Below the pieces are notes generated by a model that was given only the letters and a program-made list of their open reading frames with translations, was not told the origin of the DNA and did not search any database. A program made the position numbers and the translations under genes. From Carpediemonas membranifera (Eukaryota; Fornicata), in contig JAHDYR010000006.1 of NCBI GenBank assembly GCA_019828565.1, positions 186,001 to 250,000 of the forward strand: a stretch of DNA of 64,000 nt, in the 5' to 3' direction. Position 1 is the first letter of the stretch; every line of letters begins with the position of its first letter. Below are positions 48,113 through 57,459 of the stretch, one piece after another.

Positions 48113-49504
48113 ATGTCGCAAATCAGGACACTGATCTGCCTGTTCTTCTTCTATCTTCGTCTACTCGTCATCGATGTTCCATTTCGTCGTTTTGTTTTCA
48201 AACCTATACCCAGGGAGTCAGGAGAGCGTGTCATCGGCCTCTTCCATCCCAATGCAGCCGACGGAGGCGGTGGGGAGCGGGTTCTCTGGACAATCGTGCA
48301 ATATCTTCAGCGTTACCGTCCACAGTTCTCCCTAGTACTCTACGCTGACACCGACTGCTCCGTTGAAACCCTCACCAGCGATGCTTCTGCCCATTTCGGC
48401 CTGTCCATCAACGCATCTGCCCTACGCCTTGTTCGGATCACAGGCCTAGACGCTCTCCGACCATCCCGCTACCGAATCTTTACCCTCCTGTTCCAGCTGG
48501 CCGTCGGTGGTGCCCTCGCCCGCCAGGCCCTGGCATCTGGCAGGCCAGACGTCTTCTTGGACACCCACGGGATACCCATGGCATATCCCGTTGCTAAGAT
48601 GGCAGGAAGCCGTGTAGGTACGTACACGCATCACCCCTTTGTCAGCTCGGATATGATTTGGTTGGTCGAGAGTCGAGTGAGTCAGTTCAACAACTCCAAG
48701 GTCATATCCAAGTCGGCCGTACTCACCAGAGTTAAGGTGTTCTACTACAAGCTCGTGACAACTGCTTACCGGTTTTGCGGCGGAGCGGTCGACGTATCCA
48801 TGGCAAATTCGCAGTGGACCAGGGCCCATGTGAAAGCCGCCTGGGGCCTTGACCCGACAGTGGTGTACCCGCTGTGTACCATTGATGATCTCCTCGATAT
48901 GCCGCTCGAGGGGAGGGTTTCCGGACAAATAGTCTCCGTCGGTCAATTCCGGCAAGAGAAGAACCACGAACTCATTGTTAGAGCATTCGCCAGTGCTGTG
49001 AACGGCATGACCAAGGCTGACCTGGCCCGAACCAGCCCCAGCCTGGTCCTCGTCGGCTCAGTTCGTAACGACGGCGACAAGGCCGTGCTGGACTCAGTCA
49101 ATCAATTGATCACTGATCTCAAGATCGAGACGATGGTCAGTATTGAAGCCAACGCCCCCTACCCTCGTGTCCTGGCCCTCTTGGCCTCTTCCCAAGCCGC
49201 CGTGCACGCCATGCGGGACGAGCACTTCGGCCTTGTTGTCATCGAAGCCATGGCCGCGGGCTGCCTGATGATCGCCCACAACAGCGGCGGGCCCCGTGAG
49301 GACATCATTGCTGACAGCGGGGCCGGGCTGCTGGCTGAGACGGAGGCTGAGTACGCCGCGGCCATGCGGCAGGTCTGGACTGACAGGCTGGACGGTATGC
49401 GGGCGCAGGGACGGGTGCGGGTTCAGACAGTGTTTACCGCGGAGTTGTTCAAGACGGGTCTGCTGGGTGCCGTGGATGACATGGTCAGGGTCTGTCAGAG
49501 ATGA
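48113..49504 (+). CDS. ALG11: ALG11 alpha-1,2-mannosyltransferase
   Basis: 463 residues. An N-terminal membrane anchor (IRTLICLFFFYLRLLVI) is followed by the GT4-family signature GLFHPNAADGGGGERVLWTIVQY at ~43. DVFLDTHGIPMAYPVAK, YTHHPFVSSDM and the nucleotide-sugar site EHFGLVVIEAMAAGCLMIAHNSGGP follow. ALG11 adds the fourth and fifth mannoses from GDP-Man to Man3GlcNAc2-PP-dolichol on the cytosolic ER face. Giardia lacks this step, while Trichomonas and Entamoeba have it. Together with STT3 at 24 kb it implies at least a Man5 glycan precursor. ATG 48113 starts just before the anchor; ATG 48014 would add 33 residues. Confidence 0.95.
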   Translation: MSQIRTLICLFFFYLRLLVIDVPFRRFVFKPIPRESGERVIGLFHPNAADGGGGERVLWTIVQYLQRYRPQFSLVLYADTDCSVETLTSDASAHFGLSINASALRLVRITGLDALRPSRYRIFTLLFQLAVGGALARQALASGRPDVFLDTHGIPMAYPVAKMAGSRVGTYTHHPFVSSDMIWLVESRVSQFNNSKVISKSAVLTRVKVFYYKLVTTAYRFCGGAVDVSMANSQWTRAHVKAAWGLDPTVVYPLCTIDDLLDMPLEGRVSGQIVSVGQFRQEKNHELIVRAFASAVNGMTKADLARTSPSLVLVGSVRNDGDKAVLDSVNQLITDLKIETMVSIEANAPYPRVLALLASSQAAVHAMRDEHFGLVVIEAMAAGCLMIAHNSGGPREDIIADSGAGLLAETEAEYAAAMRQVWTDRLDGMRAQGRVRVQTVFTAELFKTGLLGAVDDMVRVCQR

Positions 49505-49783
49505 GTGGTCGTGGTTGGATGATAGGTAGGCGTTATTGTAAACTTCGTTGTTTGTTAGTTTATGGATGTGTGGAGCTTTGACCTTGTAACCAGCACCGAT
49601 TGGACTATGGGGTCAAGATGAATTGGCCGAGTCAGCAAAGAATTGGAAAAGTGATTTTGAATGTACATACTGGATGTGGCATGCATACACGCGCCCACAG
49701 CGGCACTGCATCGGAGTTTTTTCTCCCATCCCCGTTTCGACTCGGTCAGCAGTCATACACACAACGACGCGCTTCCCAGGGCC

Positions 49784-50356
49784 ATGTCGGAAGATAACCG
49801 CGAATTGGAGATAGCACGTGTTCAAATCAAGAACAAAGACTATACTGGGGCATGGAATACCATCGCTTCTCTCTCAGACGCCAGTGCATTTGATCTTCGC
49901 ATCCAAATATGCATTCACCTCAACCAATTCGCCATGGCTTCAGAGGTTTTTGAAAAGATGAAGCAGAAGTATGCTAATGAGCCTCTCACAACCGTTGCAG
50001 CCATCCGTGATTCGTTTTTGACAGTTTCCTCCACCGCCGACTACGCCGCCATCGCTGACACCATTGATTCAGACATTAGCCGCCTCCGCCGCTGGGACGG
50101 CTCCGGGGACCTGATCCAGCAGCTCACCTCCTACAAAGCCGCGGCTCTCATCGGCCAGGGGCTGTATGAAGAGGCAATTGATCTCTTGGCAGATCCCTTT
50201 GAAAACATGACCGAAGACGACCTCGCCAACCTTATAGTATGTTACAGCCACGTCGGCAACAGTGTTGAGATGGAACGCGCCGTGGCTCACCTGAAAAAGA
50301 CAGCTCCAAGCCACCAGATCATCCGAAACCTGGCCGCGCTGTCGGACTGCCAGTGA
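49784..50356 (+). CDS. Coatomer epsilon subunit (COPE-like), TPR
   Basis: 190 residues of helical repeats: ARVQIKNKDYTGAWNTIASL, then CIHLNQFAMASEVFEKMKQKY, AALIGQGLYEEAIDLLAD and LANLIVCYSHVGNSVEMERAV. It closes with KTAPSHQIIRNLAA, matching the end of epsilon-COP, where a final Leu/His-Pro-type segment packs on alpha-COP. Epsilon-COP is usually ~300 residues, so about a third of the repeats are missing, mostly N-terminal. It stabilises alpha-COP in the COPI coat used for Golgi-to-ER transport. A longer frame begins 41 codons upstream with a non-ATG and was not used. A generic TPR protein is the alternative. Confidence 0.7.
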   Translation: MSEDNRELEIARVQIKNKDYTGAWNTIASLSDASAFDLRIQICIHLNQFAMASEVFEKMKQKYANEPLTTVAAIRDSFLTVSSTADYAAIADTIDSDISRLRRWDGSGDLIQQLTSYKAAALIGQGLYEEAIDLLADPFENMTEDDLANLIVCYSHVGNSVEMERAVAHLKKTAPSHQIIRNLAALSDCQ

Positions 50357-51004
50357 TGACGCCGGAGCTAGCATAAATAGCGTGTGTGGTTTGTATGGGG
50401 GATGGTCAGGGGATGCGCGGATGATGGGAGTTTGATGGGCGGGCTCGGATCTCATCAGATTGTCGATACGACATGTGATGGTATGTTACTGAATAGAGAT
50501 GCTCTATAGAGGCTTACCATTTCAATGACATAATCTGCACGAAAAGATCTGATCGACAAAGATTCATCCCCGTCCACGCGTTAGGGGAAGTCAGTGGGAC
50601 AAGGCCCGCATGCCCCACGGACCCAGCCCAAGCCCATATCCCTGCATGGCTCCCCTCCCAATGCCCGGATCCGGTCCAAGTGTGCCAGGTTTCAAGGCAG
50701 TATCGGACGCGCCAAACCGAGAGAATGGCGTTGTCATTCGGCACTCAATGCGCCCTCGGGAATAATAGGTATGCGCTGATGCCACAGTTCATCTTTCGTC
50801 CCCGATCTCTCCACTGTTCATTCGATTGTCGATTCGCTTCCGCGCAACGTCAGGTCGACTCAAAAACGAGAGGTTCTGGCGTGATATGACCTACCGGGCA
50901 CATCCATCAGGGATCTGAGTGATTCGATTACGATCTGCTCAACCTCGAAGATATGCTTTGACTTCTGACGAATTCTTCTTCGCCATTCCCAACCAACACC
51001 GAAA
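50357..51004. other. 648-bp intergenic stretch, nothing assigned
   Basis: The COPE gene's ATAAATAG 3' signal lies at ~50373. A minus-strand frame ending at 50591 (MTTPFSRFGASDTALKPG..., ATG near 50734) has protein-like composition but only ~48 codons and no family. No RNA gene could be recognised. The last ~150 bp precede methionine gamma-lyase. Confidence 0.4.
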
Positions 51005-52247
51005 ATGTCTTCGCCTGCCTGGGAAACCAAAGTCATTCACGCTGGTCACACCAACTACTCTAACGCTCTGACGACTCCGATCTTCATGACGAGCACGTTC
51101 AGCTTCGATTCCGCTGAGCAATGTCGCGATCGCTTCATGGGTACTGATCCCGGCTACATCTACAGCCGCCTGGGCAACCCCACGGTCACTGCTCTTGAGC
51201 AGAAGCTCGCCATCATGGAGGGAGCCGAAGACGCCGTTGCCGTTGGCTCTGGCATCGGCGCACTCACAACGGTATGCACCGCCTCAGCATCCTCACCCAG
51301 CTCGTCTACGCCGCCGTCAAGGGTGGCGACCACATCGTCATCTCCAAGTCTCTCTACGGGTGTTCTTGGGCTTTCTTCACTCGCGGCATCGCGGCCTTCA
51401 ACGTCGAGGTAACACCGGTGTGCATGGACAACCTCGACGAGCTTCGTCAGGCCATCCGCCCTAACACCAAGCTCGTCTTCTTCGAGACGCCCGCGAACCC
51501 CACCAACTGCATCATCGACATTGCCGAGGTCACCAAGATTGTCCGCGAATCTGACGCCAAGGAGGCCATTGTCGCCGTCGACAACACCTTCTGCTCCCCC
51601 GTCATCTGCAACCCCATTGCCCACGGTGCCGACGCGGTCATGCACTCTGGCACCAAGTAGTTCGTACCCACTCCCCGCACTAACCCAGTCTGTCCGGCCA
51701 CGGCGATGTTATTGCCGGCGCTGTCTGCGGCTCCCGTGCCTTTATCGAGCGGTGCAAGCTCCACGCTCTCAAGGACATGAACGGCGCTGTGATGTGCCCC
51801 ATGACGGCCTTCCTCCTCATCCGCGGCATCAAGACAATACACCTCCGTCTGCCCCGCCACGCCGAGAACGCCCTTGCCCTGGCCACCTTCCTTGAGAAGC
51901 ACCCCAAGGTGAAGTCCGTCGAGTACCCCTTCCTCCCCTCCCACCCCCGCCACGAGATCGCCAAGAAACAAATGAGCATGGGCAACGGCATCGTCCCTTT
52001 CATCCTGGATGGCGGGAGGGAGGCTGGCATGCTGTTCCTCAACAGCCTCAAGCTTGCCACTATCGCCGTGTCTCTTGGTGACGCCGAGACCCTCGCCACC
52101 CACCCCGCCTCGTCAACGCACTCCCCCTACACTGAGAACGAGCTGGAGTTCGCTGGGATTGACCCCGGTCTCGTGCGTATGTCCGTCGGCCTCGAGGCCG
52201 CGGCTGACATCATCGCGGATGTTGAGCAGGCGCTTGAGCATATCTAA
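51005..52247 (+). CDS. Methionine gamma-lyase (PLP enzyme), two introns
   Basis: Exons 51005-51271, 51301-51659 and 51689-52247 encode 394 residues, full length for the Cys/Met-metabolism PLP family. SRLGNPTVTALEQKLA, the segment SGIGALTTLVYAAVKGGDH (rebuilt across intron 1) and SLYGCSWAFFTRG are conserved. Cys110 after Tyr108-Gly matches the Cys116 that marks methionine gamma-lyases and is absent from cystathionine lyases. The PLP lysine is Lys208 in HSGTKYLSGHGDVIAG (rebuilt across intron 2). The enzyme breaks methionine or cysteine into a thiol, ammonia and a 2-oxo acid, and occurs in anaerobic protists such as Trichomonas and Entamoeba, probably from bacterial donors. It is unusual that a presumed transferred gene carries two native introns. 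Confidence 0.96.
51272..51300 (+). other. 29-nt spliceosomal intron 1 in methionine gamma-lyase
   Basis: It begins GTATGC and ends CCTCACCCAG. Splicing joins SGIGALTT to LVYAAVKGGDH exactly as in unspliced bacterial homologues. Confidence 0.95.
51660..51688 (+). other. 29-nt spliceosomal intron 2 in methionine gamma-lyase
   Basis: It begins GTTCGT and ends GCACTAACCCAG, a textbook ACTAAC branch motif sitting on the 3' splice site. Splicing builds TA|T (Tyr209) after the PLP lysine. Confidence 0.96.
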
Positions 52248-52385
52248 ACTTTATAACAATAAATCGGCATACTAGATGTTGATCGGGTTGATGGAGGTCA
52301 TCTGAGGAGTCGCCAGAGGTCTGCTCATCGTCAAGTGCAGATTATGGTAGGCAGCACGAGCCACCGTACAAAACTTCGATTAGCG

Positions 52386-52814
52386 ATGGATCAACCCATG
52401 GATCAACGTATTACAGCGTTTGCAGACCGGCTAGCTCGTGATATTGACCAGTTTGACTTCCTCGGTCACGACTCTGAAGCCGTAGCGAAGAACGTTGACG
52501 CCATTCTTGCGAGATTCGACGAAATTGAGGCTCTAGCTAACTTCCAGGATGCCTCCGATATCCCTAAAGTACTAGACACCCTCATAGATGCCATTCCGAA
52601 CCTCGAGAAGACCTTTTCTTTCCTCGACGCCCTCGAAGAAGCCCTCAGACAGCTCACAGCCCATGTTAACTTCCTCGAACACAAGACCAGAGACGCTGAA
52701 CGTCAGCGGAAGAGCAGGATGGCGCGGCTGCTCAATAGGTCCTCGGATGGCGCCGCGGGGCCAGCGTTGGAGGCGAGGCCGAGTCTCGAGGGCCTGCTGA
52801 ACATGGTCAGGTGA
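52386..52814 (+). CDS. Hypothetical small helical protein, 142 aa
   Basis: MDQPMDQRITAFADRLARDI begins an all-helical protein with coiled-coil propensity (FDEIEALANFQDASDIPKVL; LDALEEALRQLTAHVNFLEH). It is followed by a basic stretch (ERQRKSRMARLLNRSS) and a disordered end. Size and layout resemble small subunits of BLOC-1/BORC-type or other coiled-coil complexes, but no motif fixes this. ATG 52344 could add 14 residues. Spacing to the neighbours is normal for the window (138 and 108 bp), and the stop is followed by ATAAATAG. Confidence 0.6.
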   Translation: MDQPMDQRITAFADRLARDIDQFDFLGHDSEAVAKNVDAILARFDEIEALANFQDASDIPKVLDTLIDAIPNLEKTFSFLDALEEALRQLTAHVNFLEHKTRDAERQRKSRMARLLNRSSDGAAGPALEARPSLEGLLNMVR

Positions 52815-52922
52815 GAGTGCGGCTGGTGCGCAGGTAGTGATGATAAATAGCGTGTGAGGCACCAAGAAAGGCAAGGTGCCATGATGTGCAGTTTATGGCA
52901 AGAAGCAGTGGCTGTGACATTC

Positions 52923-54242
52923 ATGACCGAGTTGTCGACGGTGCCACTCTCACCAAGTGCTGGGAAGAAAACTTTCTTCTTCTACCGCCCAATTGATGAG
53001 CAAGCGCCTGTCTCCGTGCTTTTCTCGCCGAAGGAGCTTTCACAAGCTTCCATGCTCCTCGCATCCCGCAACTTTGGTCCCGGTCTCATCATCTGGACAC
53101 TCTACTACTTTCTAACCTGGGTATTCTTTATCCTAGGCCTCTCGATCACGCAGCTCATCTTCCTCCCCCTTCTTCCAGTAACAGTGGCCATACTGCCGTG
53201 GGCCTTCACCGTCTTCTGGACATCCGCACTGTTCTTCTTCCAGGGCAGGCTGAAGACAACCATGTACGCCCTGGGAGAGGGTGAAAAGGTGCCCTGGTAC
53301 AAGTACTTCAGCGGGCCCCCGTGCTCGGCAGAGGAGGCCGGTGGTGTCCGTTGGAAGGGATATCTCCTCAACGGAATCATCGGGGTCGTCAAGTTCTTCC
53401 TCAACCTCGCCATTGCCCTGGTTCCCGTGGCCTACGCCGTCTCCCTCCTCCTCCAGCCCTTCCTTGGCTTCCTATCGTCGTTCCACATGAAGCGGCTGGG
53501 GATGTTCAGAGTCATCCGACTCCACTTTATCGGTGTGGCGTACAATCTGTTCTACCACGCCCTCCTGGCCGTGCTGATCACCCCCCTGCTGCTCTTCGAG
53601 GTCTCCACACTCTTCCTTGCAACGGTAATCACCCGGCCGGTCATCAACGCACTATTCTGCGTGTACTACGCCCACGCCTACGGTCTTGCGAACAATCCCA
53701 CCGCCATCGTCGACCACACCCCGGCCAAGCCGATCGCCCCACGTCTTGCCATGTTCGCGGGATTCATCCCCCTTATATCATTCATGGGCCCAATGCTCAA
53801 CGGCCAGATGGCGAAGGCAGTACGGATCCTGCTCATCCAGTTCCTACTGGCTGTCCCGCCTCTGCTGCCGTTCATGCCCATGCTCCTGTCTCTCGTTCTC
53901 TCTGCCTTGCTCAGCATCTTTGAAATGATCAATATTTCCGAGTCCTTCTACTTCATCTCCGCGATCAGGGCGACATACGGCTTTCTTCTCGCCCTCGTCG
54001 CCCTTCTCCTCCCATATACCAGCGTCCTGCTGGTGTTAGTCATAGTTGTATACCTGGCCTGGATCTGTGTGAACGGTGCCGACAACTTCCTAGTCACGCG
54101 CGCGCATCTGTCCCATCAGACAGTCTACCATGCAGAGTATTTCGTCAAATACCTCAGTGTCCTGCACTTCCCCCCAGTGCCTGGGGCGTTTTACACTAAG
54201 GACTCGGAGTCACCCAAGGCTGAGCCCAAGGACGCGGTGTAG
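52923..54242 (+). CDS. Multispan membrane protein, unknown function
   Basis: 439 residues with about nine or ten hydrophobic segments. Two to three helices lie at ~55-125 (LIIWTLYYFLTWVFFILGL; LPLLPVTVAILPWAFTVFW), and more at ~150-260. A pair of long helices follows (LLAVPPLLPFMPMLLSLVL...) and ends near ~400 with VLLVLVIVVYLAWICVNGAD. The soluble C-terminal tail is short and charged. No transporter or enzyme signature was found, and loops are short. ATG 52923 (MTELSTVPLSPS) is the conservative start; ATG 52881 would add 14 residues. It may be specific to the lineage. Confidence 0.75.
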   Translation: MTELSTVPLSPSAGKKTFFFYRPIDEQAPVSVLFSPKELSQASMLLASRNFGPGLIIWTLYYFLTWVFFILGLSITQLIFLPLLPVTVAILPWAFTVFWTSALFFFQGRLKTTMYALGEGEKVPWYKYFSGPPCSAEEAGGVRWKGYLLNGIIGVVKFFLNLAIALVPVAYAVSLLLQPFLGFLSSFHMKRLGMFRVIRLHFIGVAYNLFYHALLAVLITPLLLFEVSTLFLATVITRPVINALFCVYYAHAYGLANNPTAIVDHTPAKPIAPRLAMFAGFIPLISFMGPMLNGQMAKAVRILLIQFLLAVPPLLPFMPMLLSLVLSALLSIFEMINISESFYFISAIRATYGFLLALVALLLPYTSVLLVLVIVVYLAWICVNGADNFLVTRAHLSHQTVYHAEYFVKYLSVLHFPPVPGAFYTKDSESPKAEPKDAV

Positions 54243-54422
54243 GCGTGGGTTGTAGCTTCGTAACTTGAGATTTATAAAGCACGGTCAGAGGCGGGTGTTG
54301 TTGCTGGCGAAGTTGGGCGTAGAGCTGGTTGAACCCAGGAATAGCTATGCACAGCTGATGATGGGCCAGCGCTACAGTTCTAAGAGTCGAATCCTAACCT
54401 GCGTGGACAACCCATCACCATT

Positions 54423-56495
54423 ATGGAGGGCGGTGAAAGCGCAACTAGCAGCGCAAATCAATGGCACCAAGAGAGAATTCAGATGTGGCTTGCAAATAAT
54501 GTGTCGAAACGCCAGGAAGAGTACGTGCGATGGAATGAGCTTACTGTTTTCTGTGGCTCCTGGAACGTCAACAATAAGAAGCCGCCAACAGCAGCAGAGA
54601 TGGCCCCTTGGCTTCTTCCGTCATCGCCATCCAACAACCAGCCCGATGTTTACGTTGTAGGGCTACAAGAAGTTGACCTCACAGTCGCAGGCGTCCTCAC
54701 TCAGCAGACTGATAAGGCGCTTCCCTGGCTCGAGACCGTGGAAGCCACCATCAACAGCAGTGGTACGAAGTTCTTACCCCTCTCCCACCGCCAGCTGGCG
54801 GGCATCATGGTCGGGGTGTGGGTCCGCGAAAGCCTGTTCCCCCTCTGCTCGGCCCCACACACCCTGGACGTGGCTACGGGTATTCTAGGTATGCTGGGTA
54901 ACAAGGGCGGTGTGGCGCTCTCCTTCCGCATTCAGTGCTCGACCGTCTGCGTCGTCTGCGCTCATCTCGCCGCAGACATCGCCCAAGTTGTGCGCCGCAA
55001 CCAGGACTTCAACGACATCATCAAGCGCATGCGTTTCCCCGTCCCCGACCAGATCCACTCACACAGCGGCGTCCTGAGCCAGAAGTCATCAATTGATGGG
55101 AAGTTTGGGGTCTATGACCACGACTACGTGTTCTGGGTCGGCGATCTCAACTACAGACTCACAACCACCGACTATCAGTTCGTCCACGGCCAGATTGCCG
55201 CTGCGAAGAACGCCGAGGACCCAATCGAGGGCTTCAAGGAGCTCATGAAGCACGACCAGCTCCAGATCCAGCGGGACAACGGTGAGGTCTTCCCCCACTT
55301 CAACGAGTGCCCCATAGCGTTCCCCCCGACGTACAAGTTTGTCCCGGACACCCAGGAGTACGTGGCCGAGGCACAGGACAAGCCCCGCATCCCTGCCTGG
55401 TGCGACAGGGTGTTGTACAGGGTAAAGGACGCCAGCGCGGGCTCAGTCACCCCGCACAAGTACAGCTGGCACCCTGAGCTGACTATCTCCGACCACAAGC
55501 CTGTGAGTCTGACACTCACGGCCCGCACCAAGGACATCGACCACTCCAAGTACCAGCAAATCCTGCGGGAAATCGCCCGGGATCTCGACAGGCTGGAGAA
55601 CGAGTACATGCCCGACGCCAGCATCTCCACGAACGCCTTGTCGTACGGTACGGTGGCGTTCGGGGACACCGTGCGGCGGTCGTTCGTACTGACGAACACG
55701 GGCGTCGTGCCCGTGCAATACTCTTTCAAGTCGGCCCCCGGTGCGGCGTCGACCCTTCCATTCTGGATTACGGCACCAGCCCCGACGGGAGTCATCATGC
55801 CGTCCTCCGAGGCCGTTATCGAGTTGAACTTCCAGACATCACCCCGGGACCTCGAGGCCCTGAACGCCGGCCCCGAGGAGCTCGAGACTGTCGTTATCCT
55901 GCACCTCCACCAGAGCAAGGACCACTTCCTCACACTCAGCGCACGGTGGCGCAGGACGGTGTTCGGGGTCTCACTCACCACGCCGACCCTGCCCAAGCCG
56001 CTGTGGGTGCTGGCAGACGCGCTCTATCAGCACGGGGCGGCGGCCGCGGGGTCTTTACTCGAGGGCCCGATTCCCGACGACCTGGTGCTCATCCGGGACT
56101 CCCTGACTGAGCTGGGCACCGTCACCGTCGGCCGGGAGCCTGGAGACCCGGACACAGCGTACATCTCGTCTGTGGCGGACGCTTTCTTTGTCTATCTCGA
56201 CTGCATCAGCCCCGCTGTCGTCCCAGAGGAGCTCTTCCCCGCCATCATGGCCGCCAGCACTGAGAGCGAGATGAGGGCCATACCTGCGGGCCTGCCACAC
56301 GCCCACTACCTCGTCTTCATTTACGTCATGTCATTTGTCCGCTACATGATCTCTTTCGAGCCCGATGACCATTTTGTGAAGGGCGCGGCTACGTTGTTGG
56401 CGCGAGTGATTTGCCGCAAGCCATCGAGAGCATCAGTCACGCAGAGCGAGCTGAGGTCAGCGGCCAAGTTTGTCGAGTTCTTCCTGCGGTCATGA
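54423..56495 (+). CDS. OCRL/INPP5B-like inositol polyphosphate 5-phosphatase (IPPc-ASH-RhoGAP-like)
   Basis: 690 residues in three parts. The phosphatase domain (~40-375) has CGSWNVNN, VGLQEVDLTVAG, ILGMLGNKGGVALSF, WVGDLNYRL, PAWCDRVLYRV and SDHKPVSLTL, covering the Mg and catalytic residues of inositol 5-phosphatases. A beta-rich ASH-like domain follows (~400-510, GTVAFGDTVRRSFVLTNTG). The last ~170 residues form a RhoGAP-like helical domain (DAFFVYLDCISPAVVPEEL; LPHAHYLVFIYVMSF) that lacks an obvious arginine finger, as in OCRL. It should hydrolyse PI(4,5)P2 at endosomes, the trans-Golgi or the flagellar base. The N-terminal PH domain of animal OCRL is absent. Confidence 0.92.
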   Translation: MEGGESATSSANQWHQERIQMWLANNVSKRQEEYVRWNELTVFCGSWNVNNKKPPTAAEMAPWLLPSSPSNNQPDVYVVGLQEVDLTVAGVLTQQTDKALPWLETVEATINSSGTKFLPLSHRQLAGIMVGVWVRESLFPLCSAPHTLDVATGILGMLGNKGGVALSFRIQCSTVCVVCAHLAADIAQVVRRNQDFNDIIKRMRFPVPDQIHSHSGVLSQKSSIDGKFGVYDHDYVFWVGDLNYRLTTTDYQFVHGQIAAAKNAEDPIEGFKELMKHDQLQIQRDNGEVFPHFNECPIAFPPTYKFVPDTQEYVAEAQDKPRIPAWCDRVLYRVKDASAGSVTPHKYSWHPELTISDHKPVSLTLTARTKDIDHSKYQQILREIARDLDRLENEYMPDASISTNALSYGTVAFGDTVRRSFVLTNTGVVPVQYSFKSAPGAASTLPFWITAPAPTGVIMPSSEAVIELNFQTSPRDLEALNAGPEELETVVILHLHQSKDHFLTLSARWRRTVFGVSLTTPTLPKPLWVLADALYQHGAAAAGSLLEGPIPDDLVLIRDSLTELGTVTVGREPGDPDTAYISSVADAFFVYLDCISPAVVPEELFPAIMAASTESEMRAIPAGLPHAHYLVFIYVMSFVRYMISFEPDDHFVKGAATLLARVICRKPSRASVTQSELRSAAKFVEFFLRS

Positions 56496-56674
56496 GCTCT
56501 GTTGTTAAATAATAGTGAAACAGTTGCTGGTTTTTATTGGCGGGCAAGACGACGAGTCACCACCGCATATAGCTATGTGCTCTGTGCAGCAACGCCCATG
56601 CAGTGCCCTCGAGCCTCCATTGGCTCCGAACAATTGTGCTGTTGATCTCGTCATTCAGGATCAGGCCGAGTTCG

Positions 56675-57361
56675 ATGGCCGGCGTTGATAGAGGGACTGA
56701 TGCCAGACAGACGCTGCTAGAGATTAGAAAGAAGAACAGGAACGTATGTTTCGAGTGTGGATCGCTCAATCCGCTGTTTGCGTCGAGAACTTTTGGAATC
56801 TTCATCTGTGACTCATGTGCTGGCATTCACAGGGGCCTTGGCGTCCATATTTCCTTTGTGAAGTCTATTACTCTCGATCTCTGGACCCCGACTGAGATTC
56901 TCTTCATGCAGCATGGCGGCCACCGCCGTCTGACGACTCACCTCAAGAACGGCGGTGTCCCACTCGGCCTGGCTACCATCCAGAGCCGCTATGCGACGGG
57001 GTCCGCGATGACCTACAAGGCCGAGCTCGAGAAGGCCGTGGCGAACGATGCGCCAACCCCCGAGCCCGAGCCCGAGATGGTTTCTCCGCCCACTAACATC
57101 CCAACGCCGCCATCAGAGCCCACCAACGAGGAGCTCCTGGCCCGCTCGGCCAACCTTGAGCCTGTCGACCAGCCTCGTCTGGCCCGTACCGAGCCGAGCT
57201 CCGCAGACGACCTCCCGTCACTGGCGTCATCTGTGAACGTCGTGGCGCGCAGTGAGACTGCCAGCCCAGCCATGAACTGCATGTCTATCCCTTCCTCGAG
57301 AGGTATTGGCCGCCGCAGGAAGCTTGGCGCAGTTCAGATGAGCTATGAAGTTGGAATGTAA
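56675..57361 (+). CDS. ARF GTPase-activating protein (ArfGAP)
   Basis: This 228-residue protein has an N-terminal ArfGAP domain (~10-115). The zinc finger is [24 protein letters not shown], i.e. C-x2-C-x16-C-x2-C. It is followed by [19 protein letters not shown] with the catalytic Arg, and a [17 protein letters not shown] helix. It would stimulate GTP hydrolysis by ARF on COPI membranes. The C-terminal half is Pro/Glu/Ser/Thr-rich and disordered, with a basic end ([10 protein letters not shown]). The layout resembles ARFGAP1/Gcs1 or ARFGAP2/3 more than GIT or ASAP. ATG 56675 ([11 protein letters not shown]) starts the domain; the frame upstream begins with a non-ATG. Confidence 0.93.
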   Translation: MAGVDRGTDARQTLLEIRKKNRNVCFECGSLNPLFASRTFGIFICDSCAGIHRGLGVHISFVKSITLDLWTPTEILFMQHGGHRRLTTHLKNGGVPLGLATIQSRYATGSAMTYKAELEKAVANDAPTPEPEPEMVSPPTNIPTPPSEPTNEELLARSANLEPVDQPRLARTEPSSADDLPSLASSVNVVARSETASPAMNCMSIPSSRGIGRRRKLGAVQMSYEVGM

Positions 57362-57459
57362 GAAAGCACGGCAATCCGTCGTTTTGATGTAAATTTGAGG
57401 TGAAAACGGCAAACTATGTCATTTAAAGCACCAATAATACCACAGCGCCAGTATTGACC

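Noticed and set aside
46801-48114. 437-codon minus-strand frame, and similar long antisense frames at 16204-17418 (-), 13176-14420 (+), 24521-25480 (-) and 25712-26542 (-)
   Set aside because: All lie opposite well-identified genes; GC-rich third positions create stop-free antisense frames. None has a domain.
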